This document shows, piece after piece, positions 1-12,117 of a stretch of 64,000 nucleotides of DNA. How positions within the stretch are numbered: the first letter of the stretch is position 1; the number at the start of each line of letters is the position of its first letter. The stretch comes from Serilophus lunatus. Its lineage: Eukaryota > Chordata > Aves > Passeriformes > Eurylaimidae. The position numbers and the translations under genes are program-made. Under the pieces are notes generated by a model that saw only the letters and a program-made list of their open reading frames with translations, was not told the origin of the DNA and searched no databases. The stretch is from the NCBI GenBank assembly GCA_013399895.1, contig VXBA01005699.1:1-64000 (forward strand). Direction: 5' to 3'.

Positions 1-248
1 CAAGTGCCTCATCCAGCCTACCCCTGAATACCTCCAGAGTCGGTGACTCCACCACCTCCCTGGGCAGCCCATACCAATGGCAGATCTCCCTTTCAGTGAA
101 GAATTTCTTCCTAATATCAAGTCTAATCTGCCCCTGATGGAGCTTGAGACTGTGCCCTCTTGTTCTGTCACCACTTACCTGAGAGTAGAGATCGACCCCT
201 GCCTGACTACAACCTCCTTTCAGGTAGGTATAGACAGCAATAAGGTCC
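1..248 (-). mobile_element. CR1 LINE 3' fragment, cut by the window start
   Basis: Read on the minus strand this is the CR1 3' region: a GGTGGTGGAGTCACCGACTC stretch, then GGATGAGGCACTTG at the window edge. The terminal 70 bases or so lie outside the window to the left. It is 5'-truncated near 248, where CR1 similarity stops and unique sequence begins. The open frame at 77-280 lies largely inside it and is not a gene. Confidence 0.85.
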
Positions 249-3200
249 TGCACACTTGCTCTCCTGTGTTGCTTATGTGACAGTAGTGCCTACAAGGCCT
301 TGCTGGAGAGACAAGGGATGGGAGTTACCCGCTCTGACTGGCCGAAGGCCATTTTCCCTAGGGAGAGAACAATGCAAATCCAGAGGGTAACATGAAAGTG
401 GCTATCACTTTATGACAGGGAGACCTCTTCAGCACCAGCCAACAAGCCCTGTCAGCATAAAGTGCCATTACCATAGCTTTCAGCCCTCTTCTGAGAATCA
501 TTTAGATAATACTATAAAAATGGCAAAGAATGAAAGTCCAAGTTCCATTAGATCCCAAGATGTCCCTTAGCCAGGAGTGCTTTATGGAGGTAAAGATAAA
601 CATTATTGTTATCCAAGTAATAATTATCTAATTAATTAATCTGTCTCCTGATTGCATTCCTCAAGGTCATATTTACAATACCTCACCAGGCCCACAGAGG
701 ATTGTTTTTCATTCAGATAAACTTTTTTGAATATCTCCTGCAATATACTAGGAACAAAGAAGTTCCAGCGATTTAACACATGCTTTTCATCCCTTCACTG
801 CATTGCAAAGGCTGTTCCATACACTGTGCTCCCCAGTGTCCCTCACTGTTGCACCAGGATGATGGTTGTTATTGTCCATGATGAGTGCATATCTCCCTCC
901 AGCTGTCCCTCAGACCAGGGAGTGGAAGCGGCTAGGATGATGAATGCTTTAACTAGAGAACCCCTTGAAATGAGGAATTGCAGTGAAGAGTAATAAAGAG
1001 AGGCTCACATATTTCTTTCATCAAGAATAGGAATATTTACATAGATTTTTACTAGAAAATAGGCAGAAATAAGCAAGTAGACGTAGGCCCAGTCTAAGAC
1101 ATACCAATAAAAGACAGATGTTCTCAGAATATATTGCACAATATATTTCATCCAATTAGTTCATTGAAAACAAAGAAAAAGATAAAACTGCCTAAAAGAC
1201 ATGTTCGTATTTCATAGGCAATGAAGGTCACTGTAAATGACAATTTATTCATAAATATGTAGAGACTAACCAGGTATTGCAGCAATCTTCTTGTATTCAC
1301 AGATGCTGCTTCCCAACTTCAGCTACGCATCACGGGAAATGAGAGATGTTCTTTTCAGGATGCTTAATTGTTTCTACAAGCATATTTCCCACATAAAAGA
1401 AATTCAGTAAGAAAGTACAACTTGTTTTTTTGCTGTTGCATTTGGCTGCTTATGAGATAAATAATCAGGATACATCTATAGCTTAAGGGACCGATTTGCC
1501 TGACATTAAATAGTTGATTGTATTATTCTAAAAGAATAATATGTAGTATTTCAAAATAATTTCAGCTTGTTGCTCTCAGCTTTCTAATGCATAATGTTCC
1601 TTGCAGAAAGAACAGCATTAGACCAGCGCCAATCTGACAACTCATTTTTCAATGACACTTCTTTAATTTTTTTTTTATAAAAAGGGACTTTTTTTTTACT
1701 AAATAGATCATTCTATTTGTTAATACAATATGGTTGGGCTTTTTTCTGCAAATGAAATGCATGTAGTTTACTTTATCCTTCATATTAAATTTCAGCAACT
1801 ATTTGAAAATTTCATTTTCCTAGGCTAGCTGGTGTACATTTAAGTATTTTCTATGCTGGAATGAAAAAGAACTATTATACATTTTGAGACTGTCAAGTGC
1901 AATTACAAACTTCAGACTTTTATGATATACACCATAATTTAAATATCTGAATATACCAACATGATTGTAAAATATAGTTTACTTAAATATTTATAGTAGA
2001 TAATATGTTCTTACTCTCTATAAGTATGGGGGAAACAAGCAATAAGTAATTCTATGTTAGTGACACAACATCAGAAATCTAACATATAGAAGAACTTTCG
2101 GAATCAGAAATTGTGTTTCTAGCCAATTCAGTGAAACTACTAAAATGTTAATAGAGCTGAAAAGAGCGGTTCAATTTCTCTTGAACTCATGGGACTGCAC
2201 TTATGAAAGACTGCTGATGTTACAAGAGTGGAAAACTTTAGCTTTTTAAATAGAAGAGGACCATATCTGAACTATAGGATTTATTGGTTCCTATAGTAAG
2301 GGATAATTTAATAGTAAGTTTTGGATATCACACTAAAAATCACATTAATTTTGGAATACTAACACAGAAGAGCTAGAACATCAAATGCACACAAAAATGG
2401 CTACAAAGTGTTAAATATGCTGAAACATGAGACTTCCTATAGAGTTTGTCACATATTTTTCTTTTCCTAAAGAATTGTAGACATTGTTTGAGAATCTACC
2501 AAACACAAGTTTTAAAAAGACTGAAAAAGTAAAATAGAAGAAATCTGTTCTGAAGCTACATCAGTAAAAAGCACAGGTGTGCCTCTATAAGAAGCAGCTG
2601 ACTTTCATAACCCTACACAGCCCATATCAGGCATTAATTCAGTACTGCCTTGTTTCTTCTGTCTATATGGTATTTTATTGCTGTTGTATCCTTAAGGCTT
2701 TTGAACTTTATTGTGCTCTTGAACTTTACTGTTTGAATGAAATAATATATAAATAATATTGGTTCTAGTCTACCCAGCCTTACCTGGAGACACTACTAAA
2801 CTCTTTGGCTTTACTGACTCAGTGCCTTCAAAACCACATGCAGCTCTGCCCAAAGGCAGTCCTTTAAATCAAAATTAATTTCCTTAAATTCTTCCTAGTG
2901 ACAAAAAAATGCTCAATAATTTTTCCTCACATGGCTCATCCTTAGTAAGAATTTTCTTCTGCTTTAAAAGGAAGTGCCACTAAAATTTTGTGTGCTTTCC
3001 CAGTGGCTGGGAGGAGGGTAAAGGAATACAATTTTTTCTTCCTTTTTAATTTGAATCATCTGATATCAAATATTGTTTTCCATCAAATATTGCAGTCATG
3101 CTGATGTAAGTCTGAGAGAGCACCACAGAGAGTACTATGCACCACAGTACTCAGTTATGTGCCCCCATTTGCCTTGCAGTAATACCTTCCCCAGAAATTG

Positions 3201-6200
3201 AACATAAGAACCCTGGACCTTCAGTAATTGCAAGATTGCCAAAATTCAAGAGGACCTCCATCTTTTTCAAATGGGTTTTTCCTCACTGTGGAGTGAGAGA
3301 AAGGAGGTTTCAGAATAGCTCCTACAACTCTAATACCAGATTCACCTCAGCAAGGGGTAAGGAGGCTGCAGTGTTTGTGGCAACAGCTGTTGGACCACTT
3401 GGCTGTCACAGAACTAAGCCTGTCAGGCACGCCTTAAATATCACGCTGCTGGAGAAATTTGTGTGTAAAGAGAGCAGCTGATCCAATTATGTGTAGGCAG
3501 AAGAGATTTGATGTCATGATGACCAATAACCTTAAGCTGTGGTTCCCCAGATATTGGATCATTATTTTGTGTTGGATGCCACATACGCAAAGTCGTAAAC
3601 CAGTACAAAGACATTGTACCTATACCATATAATTATATTTTATGCTACATCAGTTATCACCTTCTACAGGTTTGCTACTAACATGAATCACAGTACTGGC
3701 TTTTAATACTATAATTGGGCTTGGCTTTTCACAAAAATCTTTTGGTTTACAGCTAATCTGTAGCAGAGATGATATAGTAATACACACATCCAGTAGCAGC
3801 AAACATGATATCATGAGCTAAATTCCATTTATGCTGCCGGTCTGCAGGAACACATTATTTCAACATCCAAAATATCCATATATCCAAAAAATAGCCAGTG
3901 CAAAATATTTCCTAAAGGTGGTCACAGTGCTTGTAAGGAGGTGATAAGGACAGGCAACAGCTGCTGATCAGCACAGTCTGGGGCACAGGTGCATTTACAG
4001 CTGAAGTCTCAATGATGGATTAATTATATGTAGGCTGCTTGTTGCTTTTGTAATCTCTTTACAAGGTGAACATGACCTTAGGTATCTGTTGTTTGTGAAT
4101 AAAACATCCTTAAAATTATTTCCCAAACATATGCAGCACTCATTTTTCCCCCATGGAGGAATCAAACAACTACAAAATTCTTACAGCCTAACTCACATCT
4201 GGTGTTGTAGCTTAATGACTTCTACAAGATTAAGCTAGTTTGCACATTAAAAAAACTTGCCTCTTCCCTGTCTCTCTCCACTCCCCCAAAACAATCTCAA
4301 AACATCTAATTTGATTGCAAAACGAGAGAATAATCAATAATATAATATGTACTGAAGGTATTCAGCTGTATGAATTCAGTAGGAAACCTGATTTGCCAGA
4401 GACACTGATTCCTGAGCAGTGCTGATGGTAGAGGAACACTTATGGTCTCTTGGGCATCTTAGTTGTATTACTACAGGCCAGAACAGAATAGCTGTGTTTG
4501 GCCAGGCATAGGGGCACCAGGATTGCTTTCACGTAGACTTTAAGTGGGGAGTGGTGGGGACATGACACACACAGGAGTTCAGCCACAATCCAGCTCTGCT
4601 CAAAGACAATAACCTTGGCAATAATCTAAAAGTACAATAGCCATACCACCTGAGACAGGCTACTTTGTCCTAGCCTTCCCAGCACTATTCCTCTCCACGC
4701 TAATTCATGCAGGCTTGAGAGAGAGAGAGCGGAAAAGTTTCAGCTTTTTATCTGACTGAAATTCTTGACGTTTTCCTTTTTTTTTTTTACTTGTCATTTT
4801 TTTCCCCACCCATACTCTCTATGGGAAAATATACACGCATTAAAGCATGTACATTTGCAGTACAAACATTTTTTCAGTGTCAGAAGATAGCACTCTTTTT
4901 ACTTTCCTTCTCATGCTTTCAGACATTCCCTTTAGGCTATAACTTTCCTGTGCACATTTAAAAGAAGAAACCTGCACAGAAAGGAGCCTCCGCAGTTTCA
5001 CAAGAAGCAATCAAAATTTTCTATCTTTATAGATTAAAAACAATTACTTTATTGATTGAGATGTAGGCCTGCATTGGTCAAGAGTCACTTATCCTTCTGT
5101 ATTTGGTTTTTTCTAAATGGTATAAAATTTCTGAATGAATTAAAATTTTAATTCCATTTTGAATTCTACTAGTGTTGCCTTGAAGGTAGATTTGTAGTTT
5201 TGTCCTTAGGGTAAAATATGGCTCTGGCTGCTTTCATCTTCTGAGCTGCCCAGCTTTATTTAGAGTGTTACACTATTTCTGATCATTTTCCAGAATACCT
5301 GAGGTTTTATTTGAAACAGTAAATGTGTAGGAAGAGGAGATTCCAGTTAAGAAATCTTATGGTGTATTACTTGTACCTTAGCCAAGATGCTTCCCCTGAC
5401 TTCTGTTTTGTGTATAGTTTTCTGTTATGTGAGCTCTATTTAGCATTGCAAAGTAGGAAAGCTCTTGGTTATTATACACCAGGTCTTACTTGAATTTTGC
5501 TTCAGGTTTCAAAGTCAGCTTCAGCAGTTGGAGTAATTATTAGCCCAATGTTGTCAGTCTGCCAAGAGGAAGAGATTTAAGAAATCAGATATTTTTCACA
5601 AAAATAGAATCTTTTGTCTTTTATGGATTGTCAGCTGAGTCCTTTAAGACAATTGACAATCCACTTGTTCTCTTAAACATTTTGACGTATTTGTAATAGC
5701 ACGGTTTTGGCAAATCTTTCCTTCTTCATATCTCATGTAAGACTGAGAGAAAAAGCACAAGAAAAAAACCTAATACATTAAAAAAACTAATTATGTATCC
5801 CTGGTTGGGATTTTTTTCATAAGGAGGTGTGTAGTTTTTAAGCAAAGGTTTCCTCATGACCAGTAGTATTGGATTGTATATATTCCTCTATCATCTGCTA
5901 TGTACTATTGTTGGAGAAGAACAGAAACAGAAACAAAAGTAGTGAACTTTATTGGAAAAAATCCAGAGGCACATAAGAACTTCACAGGATTACAAACCAA
6001 AACTACTGATAACACAGGCTTTGAGAAACCCCAAACCTTTAGGATAACTTACATTCTAGGCAAAAAAAGTACTGGGCAGGGACCGAGTGAGTTAGTTCTC
6101 CTGAATCCTATGATTTTCCTTTGAACGTGTTCTTTAGCTAATACATGCCTCAGTGTACCTCACTTAAAAAGATCTCCAATTCCAGCATTCAATAGCCTAG

Positions 6201-8814
6201 CATTTCTTTCCCTGTTTAGTACAAAGGATGTTTGTCTGTCCAGTGGTTTTGACCACCTGTCTTCAGGGACATAGGTAGGACTTGCTATAAAAACTCCAGA
6301 GTAATATAAACGTCTTGCTCATGCTGTTTAGCCGGGTTTCACCAAAACAGAGTGCATTTTTACAACTATCATAATATGAGTCTCTTAATGAGTACTGAAT
6401 ATGGTAAATTCTTGAGTTTCAATTTAGCTGTATCTCTTGTGTACAGTTTTACCTGATCTGCCTTGAAATGCCGTTCTATCTCTGTTGTAATTCTTTGTTA
6501 TTGCACTTCTAAGCATTTTTCTGGCAGTCTTGCAAGGAAAAAAAAATGTACTATATCCCAGAGAGGGATAGCTTCATGGGCTAGAGAGGTCCAGAGCATC
6601 AAATCAAAGGAAACAGTCACTTGAAGTGGGGAAATTGGCATACTTCATGCTCTTTAAAGATAATTCTGGTGCTGACTGCAGTCTGTCCTACGCAAATACA
6701 GTATCTAAAAGATCTGGGATGGGCTTGATCCTGAATATTAGAGATCAAGTCTCCAACACCTATAAAACAATTACAGATGTGTGAAATGGTGGCTAGCTGC
6801 TAAATGAATGCATTTAGTGTATATAATAGCAATTGTGAACATATTTAACAAACACTGAAGTTGTTTGGTTGCACTAGTTGATGTTGGCAAATTGTTTAAG
6901 ATCTTTAAAGGAATGATGGATAATTTCAAAGCATGGTTCTATGAGATGAAGAAATACTATCAGTATTATAAAAGCAAGATGCATTATTGCTACTCTTCAG
7001 GGATAAAGTATACTGCAGAATACAAGGAATGTCTTTATCTTGATCTAGGAATTGACTGGAATTTTCTTGCACTGAATACAAGACACATTTTCTTGTGACT
7101 ATTATTGGTGAATGATTAGAGCAATCTTATTTCTTACAGCAGAAATCTACAAATTCTCAGTCTAAGATTCAATAATACTCTTAGAATGCTCTATCATTTG
7201 ATCATATAAAAAAGTTGCATTGGCAACGTTCCTGATAGCAAATATGAGTATCTTTATGCATAATGAACACAATTTGGGCTCATTTTCAGAGCCAGGTATG
7301 TAATATTCTTCATTATTATTATACTGCAGCACTTTCCCTAGTGCTAGGGCAGAAGGTTGCTCTAGGTATTCAAGAGTTCAGCACCCACTATTCGTCAGCT
7401 GTAATTACCCAGATTTTTTTACCATTGCAGCCAAGAGCAATATGCAACCAAGCACAATATGCAACCAAGCATTTCTTCATGTATCTAGTTAGAAAAAAAG
7501 TTCATAAAATAGATTCAGTAATAACAACAACATCATGTTTAAATTAGAGTGACAAGAATTACTTTGTAGCATTTTAGGAACCTATAACCCACCAGGAGCT
7601 TAAAGGTCTATTATGGTTAATGAGGCTGGTAGATGTGGTACTATTACAGGAACAAATGAACAGATATATGACTCACAAGAACAGATTGCAGTCTTAATAT
7701 TTTTTTTAATCTAAACTGAACCAATACTTCTGTATAGAACATCTATCTGAATGAAACCTAAAGTGCTGGCTTTGGAGTTAAATTATAGGAAAGTAACTGG
7801 ACGTGAACCAAATATTAAAGGGCAATTAACAGTTGAAATCCTCCTCGGGGTTGTTCCAATACATCTTGAAAAATGCTTAGCAAAAGTATCCCTGATAGTT
7901 TTTTCTGGCTTAAATTTTACAAGGGAAATTATGAAAATGAATTAAAATTCATCCCTTCTGCCCCTCATTGTTCATCTACTGAGAACATTAATGCTGTGTG
8001 ACTGAAACTCTCCTCTTTGTAGTATTTTGAGACTGAAATAACCTATATGCAGTTTAGCATTTTAAATGGAATGTTGCTGCACTGAGCATATCCCCAAAAA
8101 GTAATCCAATCTTGAGTTAGTCCTATCAAATGAAAGACACCCAGTTCTACTGCCAAAGGCCAGCTTCACCCTCCTTAGAGACACTTGCCCCACCTTGAGT
8201 GATGCTGTACAGGAGCGTCCATCTCCTTCTGCTTACGGTGCCCAGGGCACTAAAATGTGTGCTGATGTGGCTGCTGTTGGCACATGGCCACATGTATTTG
8301 GCACAGGAACAGTGATGGGTCCCTTAAGTGTAAACACAAGAAAAAAAGCTGAAGAAACATGAAAAATCTTTCCAGTGTAATCTGCCTCCTTCAGTTCAGA
8401 GCTGAGTATGGCCACAGAAATCCAAAAATACATACAATTTAGTGTATTGTTACTTTAAGTAGCACTGCTCGTGTTGATTAGATCAGACCATAACTATTAT
8501 CCTACTTGTCCAAAATTTTTAATGACAATAAAATTACATTTCATCATTTTGAATTGTGGGCCTTCTGCAGGAATGTAAAAAGACAACTAGATCTGTCTTT
8601 TGCATTTTCCCATATGTTTATTGAATAATTTCAGGGGCTTATACAATATATTCCCTCCAAATAAGAGTTCTAGCACAACAAGGAAGTTGAAAGTAATATC
8701 TTGACCTTAGACTATTCAGTCACGGAGCTAGAAGATCAGATGACATGTATTCAATTATATTTAAGAAGTGATATGTAATTCTCTTGTCCATGATTAAAAA
8801 TTATATTGTAGAAG
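249..8814. other. Gene-free AT-rich unique DNA
   Basis: No supportable gene. Open frames here are up to 114 codons (3137-3481) and lack splice context, recognisable motifs or low-complexity explanation; I treat them as chance. It holds one 17-bp tandem duplication (7431-7472), a perfect 9-bp stem hairpin at 1521-1541 and a TAATTA-rich patch near 628-650. No retroelement recognised. Confidence 0.7.
7431..7472 (+). repeat. 17-bp tandem duplication
   Basis: CCAAGAGCAATATGCAA is followed directly by CCAAGCACAATATGCAA and then a partial third unit CCAAGCAT. Two mismatches between the full units. Confidence 0.9.
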
Positions 8815-9110
8815 TAGAGACAATGCAAAGAAGGGCAAGAAAATGAAACTGTGGAAGGATTATGGTCTAACACATAAGAGAGGTAGCGATTAAGGAAACA
8901 AAATTAATTCTCTCTGCAGAAAGAAAGACTCAGGGGAATATGAATATAGTCTATAAATATTTCCAAGGAGATAATACAAATGAAAGAAGGAGATTATTAA
9001 TATTATCACAAGATGGCTGCAAAAGAAGCACTGTCCTAAATGTAAGACAGGAAAATTCTATAAGAGCAAAGATAATAAATAATTAGGAACAGACAATCTT
9101 ATGGGGCTGA
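8815..9110 (+). mobile_element. Ancient, decayed CR1-like LINE fragment
   Basis: Highly diverged. CR1-like landmarks can still be followed in order: GAAGGGCAAGAAAATGA, GAAAGAAAGACTCAGGGG, GTCTATAAATATTTCCAAGG, ATTATCACAAGATGGC and GGAACAGACAATCTTATG. These correspond to the region upstream of the CR1 3' UTR. No 3' terminus is recognised. Much older than the other copies in the window. Confidence 0.55.
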
Positions 9111-11579
9111 AAACCTTTCTGGGTGAGATCTTCAGTTCACCGGGTATCGCAAAACTAGTTTAAGCACATCAACACCCTTCACCTCCTGCTGTCAGAATAA
9201 TTGCTATTGCACCAAGAAGACCTAGATTAAAAAAATTTTCTTTATAACTACAGAAGTGTCTGTGGTTCCTACAGAAACTGGAAGAGCAATGACCTCAGAG
9301 TGACACAGGTTCTCTATAGTTAAAATTTCCTAAATGCTTATACAACCAAAGTTCTCTTGGCCCTCCAGACCCCAGCAAAGGAAGCATCTTCAGCATATGG
9401 CAGCTTTTCCAGGAAGGAGTCAATTCAACTCAAAACTTGGCATCAAGACATGAAAGTTCCTGTAAATGCACATCCCCCATCTGCATCAGTGTTATCCAAA
9501 GCCTCAGCTGCAATGACTTCAGCCACCTCCTCATTTCCAATTATTTTAGCAATTTCACCATGGCTTTATCCCCTACTCCTGCCTCAATCAGCACAAGGAC
9601 CTGTAAATTGTCTAACAAATGAGGAGACAGATATTCCCTTATGGCTTCTTTTAAAACATTATATTTATTTACATTTCCTCCTAAAAATTAGGTGTCTTCT
9701 TGAAACCTTTCCTCTAAATGTGTTTTAATGGAATCAGTACTCTGGTTGTATTTAGCCTCCTAAATTCACAGATTTACCAGAAAAACTGGCTATGAGTTAT
9801 CAGAATTGGTGCCATGATATTCTGCTGTTATAACAGCACTTTTACTACTGTTAATTCACCCTGACAGGACAGATCTAATGTCTTTTTTAAGTCTGAAAAA
9901 ACTCCCACAGACTTCAGTGGGAATTGCAGCCAATGAGTGGCCTTTACAGCAAGACCAAGGGCATTTATCCACAGTCTTATCTCAATCAAAATCACATTTC
10001 ATAAAATGGAAAAAAAGAAAGAAAGAAAAAACATACTGATTTGGGTATAAGAGTGTGTGTTTGAAGTACAAATGTTAAAAATACAAATTTACATCAACAT
10101 GAAGGGTGACTTTCTATTGAATTGCCAGTTTTAAAAAGAATCTAAAATCTGCAGCTCTTAGAGAAAGCTAAATCAGTGGCTTTGGTCCAATATGAAAAAT
10201 AAGTTTTAAGAACAACAAGCCATAATTTTTTCTAGCATCTTTTTAATAGCATAAAGAGAGTTCTCACTTCTTACATGTCACTAATACTGACTGGTATAAG
10301 CAGTAAAATAGTATTAGAACAATCTTCATTATTCCTTTCTATTAATGCCTTTCTATCTCTTAGTGATGGTATACCTTCATACTACAAAGATTTTGCCACT
10401 TCACTGAGTGTGTGTGTTTCAGTACTCATTCCCAGTCCCCCATCAACAAATCTGTAAATTCAAGACCACTTCACCCAGGTCATGCCTTTTATTTCCTACA
10501 GGCCTGTTTGTTTTCAGACAGTGGCTTTTGCACTTCATTGTGGTACCCACTGCTGTACTTGAGTAAGGATATCTGAAGGAGCAAGGAATGGCACAGTGAT
10601 CCACACACACCGCTTACATGTGGTCATCCTTATGGTCCTTCTCAGGTTGAGAAGGGAAAAGGGAAGTGGAGACAGCCTTCTCAGAAAATCCTTCTTCTAG
10701 AAGTTTATGTTCCTGCAAACTACATTTCTATAAGATGCAGGAAGCTGATCTAAGTTCAACAGCTTTGGACTTCAGGCATATCAATGCCACCATATCACAC
10801 TTTGGACACCTAGGCCTTGGTTGTTGGTCTGAGAGTAAAGGTGATTGTGTTCCTGGTGCTAATTAAGGCTCAAATATTGAGAGTTCAGTTTTGGAAATTG
10901 CATTAAGCCTCACCCTTCCATATTTCAACAACTTCGTTCTGTCAATTCAAAACTCTTATTTCAAGTCCAAAGGGAAAAGAATATATGGAGACTTTAAATG
11001 TTACCTTAAAGTAGAAAGAAATTTCCATAGTACCAAGAGAAAGCAGGACTGCGTGTGTTTATATGTTGAGCATACTGCACGACTCTCATAATGTATATTT
11101 TCATTGCTAATTGTTATCATTATTTGAAATATTTCTTTGCTTACAACAACAACATAATTGCAGGAATGTGGGAACTGAAGAAAAATCTGTTTGTGCATCA
11201 GGCAAGCTGGTGGTGCAGTACTTCCAGTAGTAACTCACTGTCAGCCAAGTAATTTGATGTCATTTTTACTATCAGCCTCTTTGCAATCCCTTTTGAGTAC
11301 TAGAACAACTACTCTGCCCCCCTTCAGGAACTCACACTTTCTCTTATCTCAATCTTTTTATTTACAATAAGAGCAATAAGTAGTACAGACATCAAAGATG
11401 AAATTGTTCATTGAGAATGAGTATGAATTTGAGCTTTTTTTTCCATGTTCTAGTCCTCAGATTTTGCTTTTCTTCTTTTAAATGTTTATACTGTGCTGTT
11501 GAGAAAGACAGTCCTTACAGATTTTCTTTTAAATAAAGCCTTTTGAAGAGTATCCTACATCCTCAACACTTACAAAAAT

Positions 11580-11623
11580 TATAATAATAATACCTTGACA
11601 TGCAATAATAATAATGCCTTGAC
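11580..11623 (+). repeat. 24-bp tandem duplication with TAA runs
   Basis: AATAATAATACCTTGAC and AATAATAATGCCTTGAC occur 24 bases apart, joined by ATGC. A small TAA microsatellite was duplicated with its flank. Confidence 0.85.
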
Positions 11624-12083
11624 TAATAAATGTGCTGAGGGAGGAAGGGAGATGTTGAAAAATAACAGTATCTTATAAAAACGTATTTTAAAAATGTGTC
11701 ATGGTTCACAAGTGACTGTCTTTCTTTTTTGTCTTTTTCACTTGCATAAATGAGTCAGTGTTCAATCCCTAGGAAGAATAGCATGTATGAAATAGTGTAT
11801 GTCAATAGTGACACTGATTTATCTGATAACTAGTGTATTAATTTTATTACTAAATATTATCTTGACTTAATGTAATCCTTATAAACCTGAAGGATACTAG
11901 AGGATTTTGCTAACTTGATATATAAGGAGTATATGTTATAGAAATAGTATACTAATAGGTGATCTGCATTGGTTTGAAAGGGTTATTACACAAGTATGCA
12001 ATAAAAGTATATAACATGAATATTCTTCCAATGTCATTTCACTACAACTAAGAAAAAGACTATTTCAGCAATATTTGGGATAA

Positions 12084-12117
12084 TTTTAATGACAATTTTT
12101 CTTTAATGACAATTTTT
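12084..12117 (+). repeat. 17-bp tandem duplication
   Basis: TTTTAATGACAATTTTT is followed by CTTTAATGACAATTTTT; one mismatch. Confidence 0.9.

Noticed and set aside
3137..3481. 114-codon plus-strand frame
   Set aside because: No recognisable protein motif and no splice-site or promoter context.
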